DNA of 64,000 nt. Source: Alteribacter keqinensis. Lineage in GTDB: Bacteria; Bacillota; Bacilli; Bacillales; Salisediminibacteriaceae. Location: assembly GCF_003710255.1 (NCBI RefSeq), contig NZ_RHIB01000001.1:868001-932000 (forward strand), written 5' to 3'. The first letter of the stretch is position 1. Each line of letters starts with the position of its first letter. The position numbers were made by a program, and so were the translations under genes. The notes beneath the pieces are model-generated. The model was not told the origin of the DNA, made no database searches, and saw only the letters and a program-made list of their open reading frames with translations. This document shows, piece by piece, positions 6,776 through 14,683 of the stretch.

Positions 6776-7351
6776 ATGCGCGCACTGATTGTCATTGATT
6801 ATACTTATGATTTCGTGGCAGACGAGGGCCGCCTGACGTGCGGAAGGCCCGGACAGTCCATAGAAAACAGAATCACATCGTTAACCGAACAATACCTCAC
6901 AAACGGGGATCTCGTTGTCATGGCAGTTGATGTACATGATGAAAATGATACTTTACATCCTGAAAATAAACTTTTCCCGCCTCATAACATTAGAGGGACA
7001 AAAGGGAGAAAATTATACGGACAACTGGGTGAAATGTATGACAGGCTTATTAAAAACGAGAACCATAATCTTATGTGGATGGATAAAACGAGGTACAGTG
7101 CTTTTACCGGAACCGATCTTGATTTAAAGCTTGGCGAAAGAGCCATAAAAGAAGTACATCTCGCCGGTGTATGTACCGATATTTGTGTTCTCCATACTGC
7201 GGTGGACGCTTATAACAAAGGTTTTCGCATTGTCATCCATCAGGATGCTGTACAAAGCTTTAATCAGGCGGGGCACGAATGGGCTCTCGGTCATTTTAAA
7301 AATGTACTCGGTGCAGAGGTACTTGAAAATTCACAACCGGTAAACGAATAA
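6776..7351 (+). CDS. pncA: Nicotinamidase / isochorismatase family (YueJ-like PncA)
   Basis: A 191-residue cysteine hydrolase. The catalytic triad fits D8 (VIDYTYDF), K104 (MDKTRYSAF) and C137 (GVCTDICVLHTA). Metal ligands fit D52, H54, H61 and H70. The closest recalled relative is B. subtilis YueJ/PncA, with which long stretches agree (LFPPHNI, TRYSAF, AGVCTDICVLHTAVDAYNKG). The enzyme deamidates nicotinamide to nicotinate for NAD salvage in the cytoplasm. The ATG follows GAGGAG. A TATAAT-like element at 6746-6751 lies 24 bases before the start. The gene is flanked by a terminator and has no operon partners. Confidence 0.92.
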   Translation: MRALIVIDYTYDFVADEGRLTCGRPGQSIENRITSLTEQYLTNGDLVVMAVDVHDENDTLHPENKLFPPHNIRGTKGRKLYGQLGEMYDRLIKNENHNLMWMDKTRYSAFTGTDLDLKLGERAIKEVHLAGVCTDICVLHTAVDAYNKGFRIVIHQDAVQSFNQAGHEWALGHFKNVLGAEVLENSQPVNE

Positions 7352-7354
7352 GGA

Positions 7355-7388
7355 GAGGGTTGCTCATAAGATGAGCAGCCCTCTTCTT
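7355..7388. terminator. Terminator between pncA and the YeeE-type transporter
   Basis: A perfect 13-base stem, GAGGGTTGCTCAT/ATGAGCAGCCCTC, between convergent genes. Confidence 0.85.
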
Positions 7389-7403
7389 TAAATGATTTGG
7401 TGT

Positions 7404-8648
7404 TTAACAAAATTTGTCGTCACTTTTGGGGTTTTTGAGTCCAAACAAAGGACGGATAAACAATGCAACGTAGGTACCCAGCATAGCAAAGATCATCCAT
7501 ACCCAGCCGTGAACGCTGAATGAAGCAATACCCCCGAAGTAAGCACCGATGTTACAGCCGAATGCCAGTCTTGCACCATATCCCATTAAAAGTCCGCCTG
7601 TAATGGAGGCCATAGCAAGCTTAAATGGAATATTCTTTGCAAAGCTGAACATCCCTCCCGCGGCAGCAGCCATAAAGGCACCGGCCATTACCCCAAAGTT
7701 CATCACGCTGGTGGAATCATGGAAGACCGACTGCTCAAGCTGTTGTGCGTTTTCACCTGACCAGTAACCCCACTGTGTCACATCAATACCGATAAGCTGA
7801 GCTGCTTTTGATCCCCAAAGAGCAAAGGCACCCGTAATACCCCAAGGCTGGCCTCGTACCATAAGTGTAAGGGCATTGAAAAGTGCAAGAACAATAGCTG
7901 CAACCCAGATCGGCCATGCGCCGCGGATGATACGCTTCCAGCCGCTGGTGGTTGGAAGGACCGCCATTGAAGGGGGACGGCGTTTTTTCCTGACAACATA
8001 AGTGAGGAAGATAATACCTCCAAAAATAATCATCTGCAGAATCCATGCACCAAGATAGCCGAGTCCTGTATCTTCGGCAAGGCTGATGGGAGCAAGAGTT
8101 GGCATATCTTCCGTCCAGAATGCAAAATGCCATGCACCGATAACAGAGCCGACAATAAAACTAATGAGTACGAGAATCATGGAAGATCGTCCGCCGCCGA
8201 TCGAGTAAAGTGTACCGGAAGCACATCCGTTTCCAAGTTGCATCCCGATTCCAAATAGAAACGATCCCACAATTACACTTGTACCAACAGGGGACACGAA
8301 CCCTTGAGGATCCGCCCCGAAAAATCCGATACCAAAATGAAGAATTGGAGCAAACAGTGTTATAGCTACAGCGAGCATAAGCATATGAGCACGAAGAGCC
8401 TGACCGTTACCGACAGCCATAAACCGCCTGAATGCTGAAGTGAATCCGAAACGTGCGTGAAATAATGTGTAGCCGAATATCAGGCCAAAGGTTAACAAGA
8501 TTACCATATCAAGCCCTGAGACCATATAACTCACGAGAGCGAGTAGTACAAACGCTCCGGCGCCAAGAACAAAATTTCCTTTTTGCATAGGGGGCAAAGG
8601 GGTTGTTAACGGTGTTTCTGTTGAAGATTTATAATTTACATTACTCAC
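7404..8648 (-). CDS. YeeE/YedE (TsuA-type) thiosulfate/sulfur-compound transporter
   Basis: A 414-residue membrane protein with about ten hydrophobic helices. It carries the two family signatures GNGCASGTLYSIGGG (Cys142) and LAFGCNIGAYFGG (Cys365). In TsuA, membrane-buried cysteines of these repeats relay thiosulfate across the membrane. The start is GTG at 8648, 5 bases after GAGGTGAT. The family often has a TusA/TsuB partner, but none is adjacent here. A sigma-A promoter (8704-8732) and an imperfect palindrome just downstream of it (8666-8690) suggest repressor control. The substrate could be another sulfur or selenium oxyanion. Confidence 0.82.
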   Translation of the reverse strand: MSNVNYKSSTETPLTTPLPPMQKGNFVLGAGAFVLLALVSYMVSGLDMVILLTFGLIFGYTLFHARFGFTSAFRRFMAVGNGQALRAHMLMLAVAITLFAPILHFGIGFFGADPQGFVSPVGTSVIVGSFLFGIGMQLGNGCASGTLYSIGGGRSSMILVLISFIVGSVIGAWHFAFWTEDMPTLAPISLAEDTGLGYLGAWILQMIIFGGIIFLTYVVRKKRRPPSMAVLPTTSGWKRIIRGAWPIWVAAIVLALFNALTLMVRGQPWGITGAFALWGSKAAQLIGIDVTQWGYWSGENAQQLEQSVFHDSTSVMNFGVMAGAFMAAAAGGMFSFAKNIPFKLAMASITGGLLMGYGARLAFGCNIGAYFGGIASFSVHGWVWMIFAMLGTYVALFIRPLFGLKNPKSDDKFC

Positions 8649-8665
8649 TTAATCACCTCGTTATT

Positions 8666-8690
8666 AATCCCTATAAGTACTATCGGGATT
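8666..8690 (-). promoter_or_regulatory. Operator-like palindrome in the transporter leader
   Basis: AATCCC and GGGATT enclose a further partly symmetric core (TATAAGTAC/TATC), about 25 bases in all. It lies between the -10 box and the start codon, where a repressor would block transcription. Confidence 0.4.
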
Positions 8691-8703
8691 GTAGTCTTTT
8701 TGT

Positions 8704-8732
8704 ATAATAACTTATGATGAACGCTTTGTAAA
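8704..8732 (-). promoter_or_regulatory. Sigma-A promoter of the YeeE-type transporter
   Basis: Minus-strand TTTACA, 17 bases, TATTAT. The -10 ends about 55 bases before the GTG start. Confidence 0.65.
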
Positions 8733-8925
8733 ACCTTATGCGTTAAATGGAAAATGTATCATACTTGTTGTTTTTCTTTTAAGGCGAATCGTTCCGGAGC
8801 TGGCAATGACCAGTCTTGATCCTCTCCGAAAAATTATAACTGTGATAAATAAAAAAGATTTCTATAAAGTAATGGTTAAATCATGGTCAAAGCGGGAAAA
8901 AAACAAATCAAAGGAGGCGTTACAT

Positions 8926-9117
8926 ATGGAAGATTTGAGAATGATAAAAAGAAAACTAAAAGACTTTACCCACCAGGGCTCGGAAGTGAAAAATGAATTC
9001 AGAAGACTGGATGATGAAAGTAAGAGTGAATTCCTGAGAGGGTATGAAAATGAACAGGATTTTGAGTCACTGATCAATTCTCTCATGAACTGGATGGATG
9101 AGCAGGCGAAAAGATAG
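8926..9117 (+). CDS. Small charged hypothetical protein
   Basis: 63 residues from the ATG at 8926, which has AAAGGAGG at the right distance. Longer in-frame starts upstream lack one. It is predicted all-helical, highly charged and soluble, with no Cys. It contains KRKLKDFTHQGSEVKNEFRR and a C-terminal SLMNWMDEQAKR. I do not recognise a family. It is followed at once by a terminator, so it appears to be transcribed alone. Confidence 0.65.
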   Translation: MEDLRMIKRKLKDFTHQGSEVKNEFRRLDDESKSEFLRGYENEQDFESLINSLMNWMDEQAKR

Positions 9118-9122
9118 ATTGG

Positions 9123-9168
9123 AGAAGGGTGTAGGAACTGTGTTCCTGGAGAAAGACACCCTTCTTTT
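9123..9168 (+). terminator. Terminator after the small charged protein
   Basis: AGAAGGGTGT pairs with ACACCCTTCT, followed by TTTCTTTT. Confidence 0.8.
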
Positions 9169-9212
9169 CTTTTGTTAAGATGGAGAAAAGAAGACAGAGG
9201 AGTGGTGATTAA

Positions 9213-9833
9213 ATGAAGTTTATTGATATTACACAGACACTTAGAGAAAATATGAACGTCTGGCCTGGAGACACTGCGTTCAGCTACGAACCAATGCTGG
9301 AAACGAAAAAAGGTGACAGTGTAAACGTAGGCAGAATCACCATGAGTTCACATACAGGAACCCACATTGATGCTCCTTTTCACGTGAATGGAGAGGAAAA
9401 AACCATGGATGAACTTTCATTGGATCTGTTTACCGGAGAGGCCATGGTCATTGAACTTGACAATATAAAGACAATCGATCCGTCGTACATAGAGTCCATC
9501 CCTTTAAATGGGGTAAAAAAAGTTCTCTTCAAAACAACTTCACGTCCGGGCGGTCATTCTTACGAGGACTACCCTGAAGTAGCTCCGGCGTTGGCTGACT
9601 TTCTGAAACAAGCAGGAGTTCACATGATCGGGGTAGACTTTCCTTCAGTTGACCCCCTTACGTCAAAAGAATTGAAGGCTCATCATGCCTTGAACAAGGC
9701 AGGTATTATCATTTTAGAGGGTCTTGATCTGAGTCAGGCTGATCAGGGGAGATATGAATTATTTTGCTTCCCTCTGAAACTTAAGCATGGGGACGGGAGT
9801 CCGGTTAGAGCTGTACTAAAGCAGCTTCGTTAA
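9213..9833 (+). CDS. Cyclase-family hydrolase, kynurenine formamidase-like (KynB)
   Basis: 206 residues, the usual length of bacterial KynB. The metal-binding signature HTGTHIDAP is at 47-55 (H47, H51, D53), with a further His at 57 and the conserved WPGD at 17-20. A late HHALNKAGIIILEGL segment is also typical. KynB hydrolyses N-formylkynurenine in tryptophan breakdown. No other kynurenine-pathway gene (kynA, kynU) is nearby, so the true substrate may differ within the cyclase family. The ATG follows GAGGAGTGG. It is followed by two thioredoxin-fold genes. Confidence 0.8.
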   Translation: MKFIDITQTLRENMNVWPGDTAFSYEPMLETKKGDSVNVGRITMSSHTGTHIDAPFHVNGEEKTMDELSLDLFTGEAMVIELDNIKTIDPSYIESIPLNGVKKVLFKTTSRPGGHSYEDYPEVAPALADFLKQAGVHMIGVDFPSVDPLTSKELKAHHALNKAGIIILEGLDLSQADQGRYELFCFPLKLKHGDGSPVRAVLKQLR

Positions 9834-9885
9834 AGGTTGGTGTTAATACTGGACCGGTCAATAAAGAAAGGCAGGAGAATTAAGG

Positions 9886-10215
9886 TTGATTGAATGCAGT
9901 AATGAAGAGAATTTAATCAAAGGGATTGAACAAAATAAAGCTATCGTTTACTTTTATACACCTATGTGCGGCACGTGTGCTCTTGCAAACCGGTTTCTTG
10001 AAATGACAGAGCCCCTTGTAGAGGAAAACATTACGATTTACAAAAGCAACATTGCCTTCTTTCCAACCATTTCAAGAGCATTTAAAGTGGAGAGCGTTCC
10101 ATGTGCTGTTTTTATAGAAGATGGAAAACCAGTAGAAAAAATGTATGCATTTCAATCGGTTACAAATGTGTATGAGCAGATCCGGTTGTTCTCAAATAGG
10201 AGGGATACATCATGA
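9886..10215 (+). CDS. Thioredoxin-like protein (YusE type)
   Basis: 109 residues with a thioredoxin fold: beta strand IVYFYT, then the redox motif CGTC (C28, C31), and a likely cis-Pro loop SVPCAVFI. The TTG start at 9886 follows AGGAG by 8 bases. It resembles B. subtilis YusE, a thioredoxin-like protein of unknown partner, and is likely cytoplasmic. The stop overlaps the start of the next gene (ATGA-type overlap), so the two are co-translated and may form a redox pair. Confidence 0.75.
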   Translation: MIECSNEENLIKGIEQNKAIVYFYTPMCGTCALANRFLEMTEPLVEENITIYKSNIAFFPTISRAFKVESVPCAVFIEDGKPVEKMYAFQSVTNVYEQIRLFSNRRDTS

Positions 10216-10628
10216 AAGCACCTGAACTAAATGTATATAACCCCGAGACAAACGACGCAATTATATTAAAGGATTATGAGGGAAAAGCTTTACTCCTTAC
10301 ATTCTGGGTGTCCTGGTGTCCAGACTCAAAGCGGGACTTCCCAAACAAAGAGCAGTTATACAAAGCCATGGAAACCAAAGAGCTTGATCTGCTCATGGTG
10401 AATGTAAAAGGGAGGGAAGGTGAACCTGATGCAGGTATGCGTTATTATGAAGAGAACGGCTTTACGGTTCCTATGGGGGTTGATAATGGAACGAAAACCT
10501 ATGATTCATACAGGTGTATGAGTGTTCCAACGACCTTTCTATTGAATAAAAATCATGAGATTGCAGCCAGCTTTAATGACAAAGCAACGTTTCAGGATAT
10601 ATTAACGAGTCTCAGCAGAGTACTTTAA
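10212..10628 (+). CDS. TlpA/AhpC-type redoxin lacking the resolving cysteine
   Basis: 138 residues of the peroxiredoxin/TlpA thioredoxin superfamily. The motif region reads FWVSWCPDSKRDFP, so the usual CxxC is C36-P-D-S39, with one cysteine only. A second Cys (C102) sits just before the cis-Pro loop (MSVPTTFLLN). It could therefore work as a monothiol protein or use C102. There is no signal peptide or membrane anchor, unlike ResA/TlpA. It overlaps the upstream YusE-like gene by four bases and has its own AGGAGG site. Confidence 0.75.
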   Translation: MKAPELNVYNPETNDAIILKDYEGKALLLTFWVSWCPDSKRDFPNKEQLYKAMETKELDLLMVNVKGREGEPDAGMRYYEENGFTVPMGVDNGTKTYDSYRCMSVPTTFLLNKNHEIAASFNDKATFQDILTSLSRVL

Positions 10629-10708
10629 TAACGAAGGCTCATAGCTTGGGCCTTTACATGCTCTGTGATAGGATTTAAAGAGGATGAATTTGAGAGGAGT
10701 GGACACAT

Positions 10709-11836
10709 ATGAGAATTAAGGATATTGAACCTACACCCAGCCCGAATACAATGAAACTGACTCTTACAGAATCATTGCCACAGGGGAAGAGTAACAATTA
10801 TACACCTAAGAATATCGAAGGCGCCCCTCAGTTTGTTAAGGAACTTTTTGAAATTGAAGGCGTAAAGGGGGTTTACCATGTTGCCGACTTTATCGCGGTT
10901 GAACGAAACGGGAAAGTGGACTGGCAGCTGATTCTTCCAAAAGTGAGGGAAGTTTTCGGGGAAGAGGGGCAGGTTACCGGCGGACAGGAAATGCAGCTCG
11001 ATGAACATTTCGGGGAAGTCAGCGTTGCAGTACAGATGTTTAAAGGCATTCCAATGCAGGTGAAAGCAACGGCCGGGGATGAAGAAGTACGGGAAGGTTT
11101 GCCGGAAGCATTTCAAACAGCGGTTGCTGATGCTCAGCTGCCGGATGACAACGTTGTGTTTCAGCGTAAATGGGCTGAGCAAAAACCCCGCTATGGTGAT
11201 GTAAAAGAAGTGGCGAAGGAAGTTGTGGAGGAACTCGAAGCGGCTTACACGGATGCCAGGCTCGAGAAGCTTGTAAAGGCTGCTAAAAATCCAACTCCGG
11301 CAGGCACGGTGAAAAAGAAAGAGTGGATTACGGTTACTCCTGAGATGATGGACGAGCCTGACTGGAGAAAACGGTTTGAATACTTTGAGCAGATGAATCC
11401 AACGATTGACGATCTTCCGGTAATTGAGAAAGCGTTGGACGATGAAAAAGCATCCATAAGAAGACTGGCAACGGTGTATCTTGGAATGATTGAAGATGAG
11501 AAGGTACTTCCACTGCTGGAAAAAGCACTTCAGGATAAGTCTGTAACAGTTAGACGAACTGCAGGGGACTGCATGTCGGATATTGGCAGTGCAAAAGCTA
11601 TTCCGGCAATGATCGAATCTCTTAAAGATAAGAATAAGCTCGTTCGCTGGCGTGCTGCCATGTTTCTATATGAAGTAGGAGACGAGCGTGCTATCGAAGT
11701 ATTAAAAGACGCACAGGAAGACCCGGAATTTGAAGTAAGCATGCAGGTGAAACTTGCACTTGCCCGTATAGAAGGCGGGGAGGAAGCAAAAGGATCTGTC
11801 TGGAAACAGATGACGGACACGATTCAAAAAGGTTAA
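10709..11836 (+). CDS. YpgR/CvfC-like protein: Nfu N-terminal domain plus HEAT repeats
   Basis: 375 residues, as in B. subtilis YpgR and staphylococcal CvfC ('conserved virulence factor C'). Residues about 1-90 form a scaffold Nfu/NifU N-terminal domain (MRIKDIEPTPSPNTMKLTL, then GVYHVADFIAVERN). Residues about 235-360 contain HEAT-like repeats (RRLATVYLGMIEDEKVLPLL, VRRTAGDCMSDIGSAKAIPA, VRWRAAMFLYEVGDERAIEV). A role in protein-protein contacts or Fe-S handling is plausible but unproven. The ATG follows GAGAGGAGTG. A nested hairpin terminator follows. Confidence 0.85.
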   Translation: MRIKDIEPTPSPNTMKLTLTESLPQGKSNNYTPKNIEGAPQFVKELFEIEGVKGVYHVADFIAVERNGKVDWQLILPKVREVFGEEGQVTGGQEMQLDEHFGEVSVAVQMFKGIPMQVKATAGDEEVREGLPEAFQTAVADAQLPDDNVVFQRKWAEQKPRYGDVKEVAKEVVEELEAAYTDARLEKLVKAAKNPTPAGTVKKKEWITVTPEMMDEPDWRKRFEYFEQMNPTIDDLPVIEKALDDEKASIRRLATVYLGMIEDEKVLPLLEKALQDKSVTVRRTAGDCMSDIGSAKAIPAMIESLKDKNKLVRWRAAMFLYEVGDERAIEVLKDAQEDPEFEVSMQVKLALARIEGGEEAKGSVWKQMTDTIQKG

Positions 11837-11847
11837 TTTTTTCTGTT

Positions 11848-11913
11848 GCAATGAGCACACCTCTGCCGGCTCTGTTAAGCCTCGCCGGCAGCGGGCTGTG
11901 GCATTGCTTTTTT
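11848..11913 (+). terminator. Nested hairpin terminator after the YpgR-like gene
   Basis: Inner stem CTGCCGGC/GCCGGCAG within outer arms GCAATG/CATTGC, then TTTTTT. Confidence 0.8.
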
Positions 11914-11994
11914 GATGCATATTCACTTGAACGTGCAAAAAAGCTTATGATAGGATAGAATTGGTAAATCATCCGTATGTAAAGGAGCATGACA

Positions 11995-12219
11995 ATGACA
12001 AGACAGGAACTGATTACAGAACTGGAAGAAAAAAAATACACAGAAATTCTGGAACTAATTGAAGATGCGGAAAAGGGCCGTATTGATGAACTGGAACTTG
12101 CCGAATCACTCGGTCTTTTGTACGACACAAGGCTGAATGATGCAGTCATTGCTTATCTTAAAGAGCAAGGCGTAGAGATCATCTACGTAAATGAAGATAC
12201 GCCGTTGGAAGAGGAGTAG
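11995..12219 (+). CDS. Small protein resembling sigma-70 region 1.1
   Basis: 74 residues. I prefer the second ATG (11995), 7 bases after AGGAG, over the ATG at 11989. The order helix ELITELEEKKYTEILELIED, a linker, helix LAESLGLLYD, then LNDAVIAYLKEQGVEIIYVN matches the fold and the closing 'L-x-x-x-G-V-x-V/I' signature of the acidic autoinhibitory region 1.1 of primary sigma factors. No other sigma region is present. It could be a DNA mimic or an RNA-polymerase-binding regulator (inference). It lies 5 bases upstream of ydbS with its own promoter region, so the three genes look co-transcribed. Confidence 0.7.
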   Translation: MTRQELITELEEKKYTEILELIEDAEKGRIDELELAESLGLLYDTRLNDAVIAYLKEQGVEIIYVNEDTPLEEE

Positions 12220-12224
12220 GGCCA

Positions 12225-12722
12225 TTGAACGAATACGAACCAAGGACTGTTCCGGATCAGAAGATTGCACCAGGTGCTCTTACGGTATGGCGTATTGCCT
12301 CGCTGATTGAGCTATTATTGTTTGCCCTTGTTCCATTCGCTTACTGGTGGCTGTCTGCTACATTTGCCTTTTTACCGTTTTGGATTATCTTTCTCATTAT
12401 AGGAGCATGGGTATTGTACGGTGTGTTCAATGTTATTCTGCTGCCCAAATGGCAGTGGAAACGCTGGCGGTACAAGATATATGAAAATGAAATTGAATTG
12501 TTGTATGGTGTACTCGTTATCAGAAGAGTTATCATTCCGATGATCCGGGTGCAGCACGTGGATACTGAGCAAGGGCCGCTCCTTAGAAAGTATGGACTTT
12601 CTTCGGTTAAAATTTCGACAGCAGCAACTGTTCATGAGATCCCGGCTCTTGAGGAATCAAAAGCTGACTATGTACGGGACCACATTGCCCGCCTTGCAAG
12701 GGAAGCGGATCCAGATGAGTGA
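12225..12722 (+). CDS. ydbS: YdbS-like membrane protein with bacterial PH domain
   Basis: 165 residues with two transmembrane helices (about 25-45 and 48-70). A bPH2 domain follows (about 75-160; RYKIYENEIELLYGVLVIRR, IPMIRVQHVDTEQGPLLRKY). This is the YdbS layout. In B. subtilis YdbS and YdbT act together, and the pair has been linked to resistance against some antimicrobial products. The TTG start at 12225 follows GAGGAG by 8 bases. It overlaps ydbT by 8 bases, indicating translational coupling. Confidence 0.85.
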   Translation: MNEYEPRTVPDQKIAPGALTVWRIASLIELLLFALVPFAYWWLSATFAFLPFWIIFLIIGAWVLYGVFNVILLPKWQWKRWRYKIYENEIELLYGVLVIRRVIIPMIRVQHVDTEQGPLLRKYGLSSVKISTAATVHEIPALEESKADYVRDHIARLAREADPDE

Positions 12723-14211
12723 TTTTAAAAGACAGCACCCCATTTCAATTTTTGTTTCCTTTTTCGGTAATCTTAAGCAGATGATCATTACGTTGATTGT
12801 CTTGTTTTTTTTCGGCTCATCCCAGACCCGTGGACCATGGTTTTATTTCCTCGTGCTGGGGGCTTTGCTCGTCTTTTCGTTTTTATCGGGATTTTTGCAC
12901 TGGCTTACATTCCGTTACCGCCTCGATGAACAGGAATTGCATATCCGCCAAGGCCTCATATTTCGTAAAAAACGCTATATCCATCAGGACAGAGTACAAA
13001 GCATTGATTTAAATGCCAAGCTGATTCAGCGGATGTTTAACCTCGTGGAAGTCAGGATTGAAACCGCAGGCGGGGGAGATGAACCGGAATTTCGGATTAT
13101 TGCTTTAAATAAAGAAGAAGCGAATGATATCCGGAATGAATTGTTGTACGGAAAGAAAAAACGTGAAACCGAAGCCCCTGATTCAGATGGAAATTCGGTT
13201 CTGTCTGAAGAGGAGATTGACGAGGAAACCGTCAGCAAAGAACCTGACTATACGTGGAAATTATCCACAAAGCGTTTGATTACTGCTGCTTTGACCTCCA
13301 GCGGAATAGGAGTAGCCGCAACTTTTGTAGCGGCGTTGTTTTCACAGGTTCAGCAGTTTATACCGGAAACCTGGTATGAAACAGCCATTGGGTTTGTCGT
13401 TGAATCATCTGTCTTGTTTATTCTGTCATTTTTGATTCTTGTTCTGGTTATTGCATGGCTGATAAGAATTGTGAGTACGGTATTAAAATACGGAAACTTC
13501 AGTATTGAAAAGACAGGAAATGACATTGTGATTGCAAGAGGACTTCTGGAGAGAAGGCAGTTAACACTGAACAGACGAAGAATTACAGCTGTCAGGCTCG
13601 TTCAGAATGTCCTGAGACAACCGTTTGGGTATACCTCTGTATACGTTGAGAGTGCAGGGGGAGGAACGAAGGATGAAGATCTTTCAACCATTTTAATTCC
13701 ATTGTGTAAAGAAACAGAGGTCAAAGCGCATCTGGAAAAAATTGTGCCCGATTTTGCTTTTGAAAGACCACTGACGGGCCTTCCTAAAAAAAGCATGAAA
13801 AGGTACATGGTCCGCCTCACAGTTCCGGCAGTGATTGCGGCTTCAGCCATTACGTACTTTTTTGATTATGGTGCCTACAGTTTTGCTGCTATTATTGTGG
13901 CCCTTTTAATGGGATACTGGCAGTATAAAGACGCGGGAATTGGTGTAAACGAACGCTTTCTGTGGATGCGGATGAGAAAGTTTGCAAGAACTACCGTAAT
14001 CGTACCTAAAAAACGAATTCAGACCGTAGAAGTAACAAGCAATCCACTTCAGCGCCTCAATCAGCTGACTACACTTGAAGTATCTATTCTTACGAGTATT
14101 ACGGGAAAGACATTCTCCTTAAGACATCTTTCTAAACAGCAGTCCATGAATTACTATATGTGGTATTCGTATGAACACTCAACCAAATATAATGAAGAAA
14201 CAAAAAGTTAA
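12715..14211 (+). CDS. ydbT: YdbT-like membrane protein with several bacterial PH domains
   Basis: 498 residues from the ATG at 12715 (MSDFKRQHP). Longer in-frame starts lie inside ydbS. There are three membrane-helix pairs (about 20-55, 180-250, 370-410), each followed by a bPH2 domain (YRLDEQELHIRQGLIFRKKR; FSIEKTGNDIVIARGLLERR; GIGVNERFLWMRMRKFARTT). The length matches B. subtilis YdbT (about 490). The recurrent R-(V/I)-Q-(S/T/N)-(I/V) strand (RVQSIDLN, RIQTVEVTSN) is typical. It is a partner of YdbS in the same operon. There is no terminator immediately after, and a repeat lies downstream. Confidence 0.87.
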   Translation: MSDFKRQHPISIFVSFFGNLKQMIITLIVLFFFGSSQTRGPWFYFLVLGALLVFSFLSGFLHWLTFRYRLDEQELHIRQGLIFRKKRYIHQDRVQSIDLNAKLIQRMFNLVEVRIETAGGGDEPEFRIIALNKEEANDIRNELLYGKKKRETEAPDSDGNSVLSEEEIDEETVSKEPDYTWKLSTKRLITAALTSSGIGVAATFVAALFSQVQQFIPETWYETAIGFVVESSVLFILSFLILVLVIAWLIRIVSTVLKYGNFSIEKTGNDIVIARGLLERRQLTLNRRRITAVRLVQNVLRQPFGYTSVYVESAGGGTKDEDLSTILIPLCKETEVKAHLEKIVPDFAFERPLTGLPKKSMKRYMVRLTVPAVIAASAITYFFDYGAYSFAAIIVALLMGYWQYKDAGIGVNERFLWMRMRKFARTTVIVPKKRIQTVEVTSNPLQRLNQLTTLEVSILTSITGKTFSLRHLSKQQSMNYYMWYSYEHSTKYNEETKS

Positions 14212-14230
14212 ATAGGAGCGTAATATTATA

Positions 14231-14323
14231 AGGGTTCAGCCGGAGTGTCCTTCGCTTTTCGCGGAGGTGCCGGCGAGCCTCCAACAACCGCCATGAATCT
14301 TCCGAACATTCCGGCTGCATCTC
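14231..14323. repeat. Dispersed repeat family C, shorter copy
   Basis: Starts GGTTCAGCCGGAGTGTCC and ends CATTCCGGCTGCATCT. It has the CTTCGCTTTTCGCGGAGG and CGGCGAGCCTCC blocks of the family with a shortened centre. Confidence 0.65.
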
Positions 14324-14440
14324 TTCTCATTTACAATATAACCAGATTAAAAACAGGAAGTGAGAAGCGCATCCTTCAGTATGTGTAAGTGGCTCTTAGC
14401 CATTCCTTACCTAAAGATTGGGAGACGACACCAGCAGAAC

Positions 14441-14530
14441 ATCCTGCTGGTTGTTTCTACGCATACGCTTCGAAGGTTATGCCAGTAGAGGAAGAAGCAG
14501 GAATAACCCGTGGTAAGTCTGCCTGGAGCG
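14441..14530 (+). repeat. Fragment of dispersed repeat family B (inner block)
   Basis: Contains CGCATACGCTTCGAAGGTTA and CCAGTAGAGGAAGAAGCAGG, matching the inner block of the copies at 6393 and 49092. The outer arms are missing. Confidence 0.55.
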
Positions 14531-14622
14531 TTCTGGTAAAATGCAAAACGTTGCTAATGCATTCTAACTGATAGGAAAGAAAAATTATGGGATATACCGC
14601 AGGCATGAGTCAAAAACAGCGC

Positions 14623-14674
14623 AAAAAAAGAGATGACGATACAGGGCCGGTTGAGCCTTTCGTCATCTTTTTTT
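14623..14674. terminator. Bidirectional terminator before the DUF2777-like gene
   Basis: AGATGACGA/TCGTCATCT stem with AAAAAAA on the left and TTTTTTT on the right. Confidence 0.85.
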
Positions 14675-14683
14675 GATGTTAAA

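Noticed and set aside
14389-14571. 60-codon frame
   Set aside because: It consists mostly of repeat B inner sequence.
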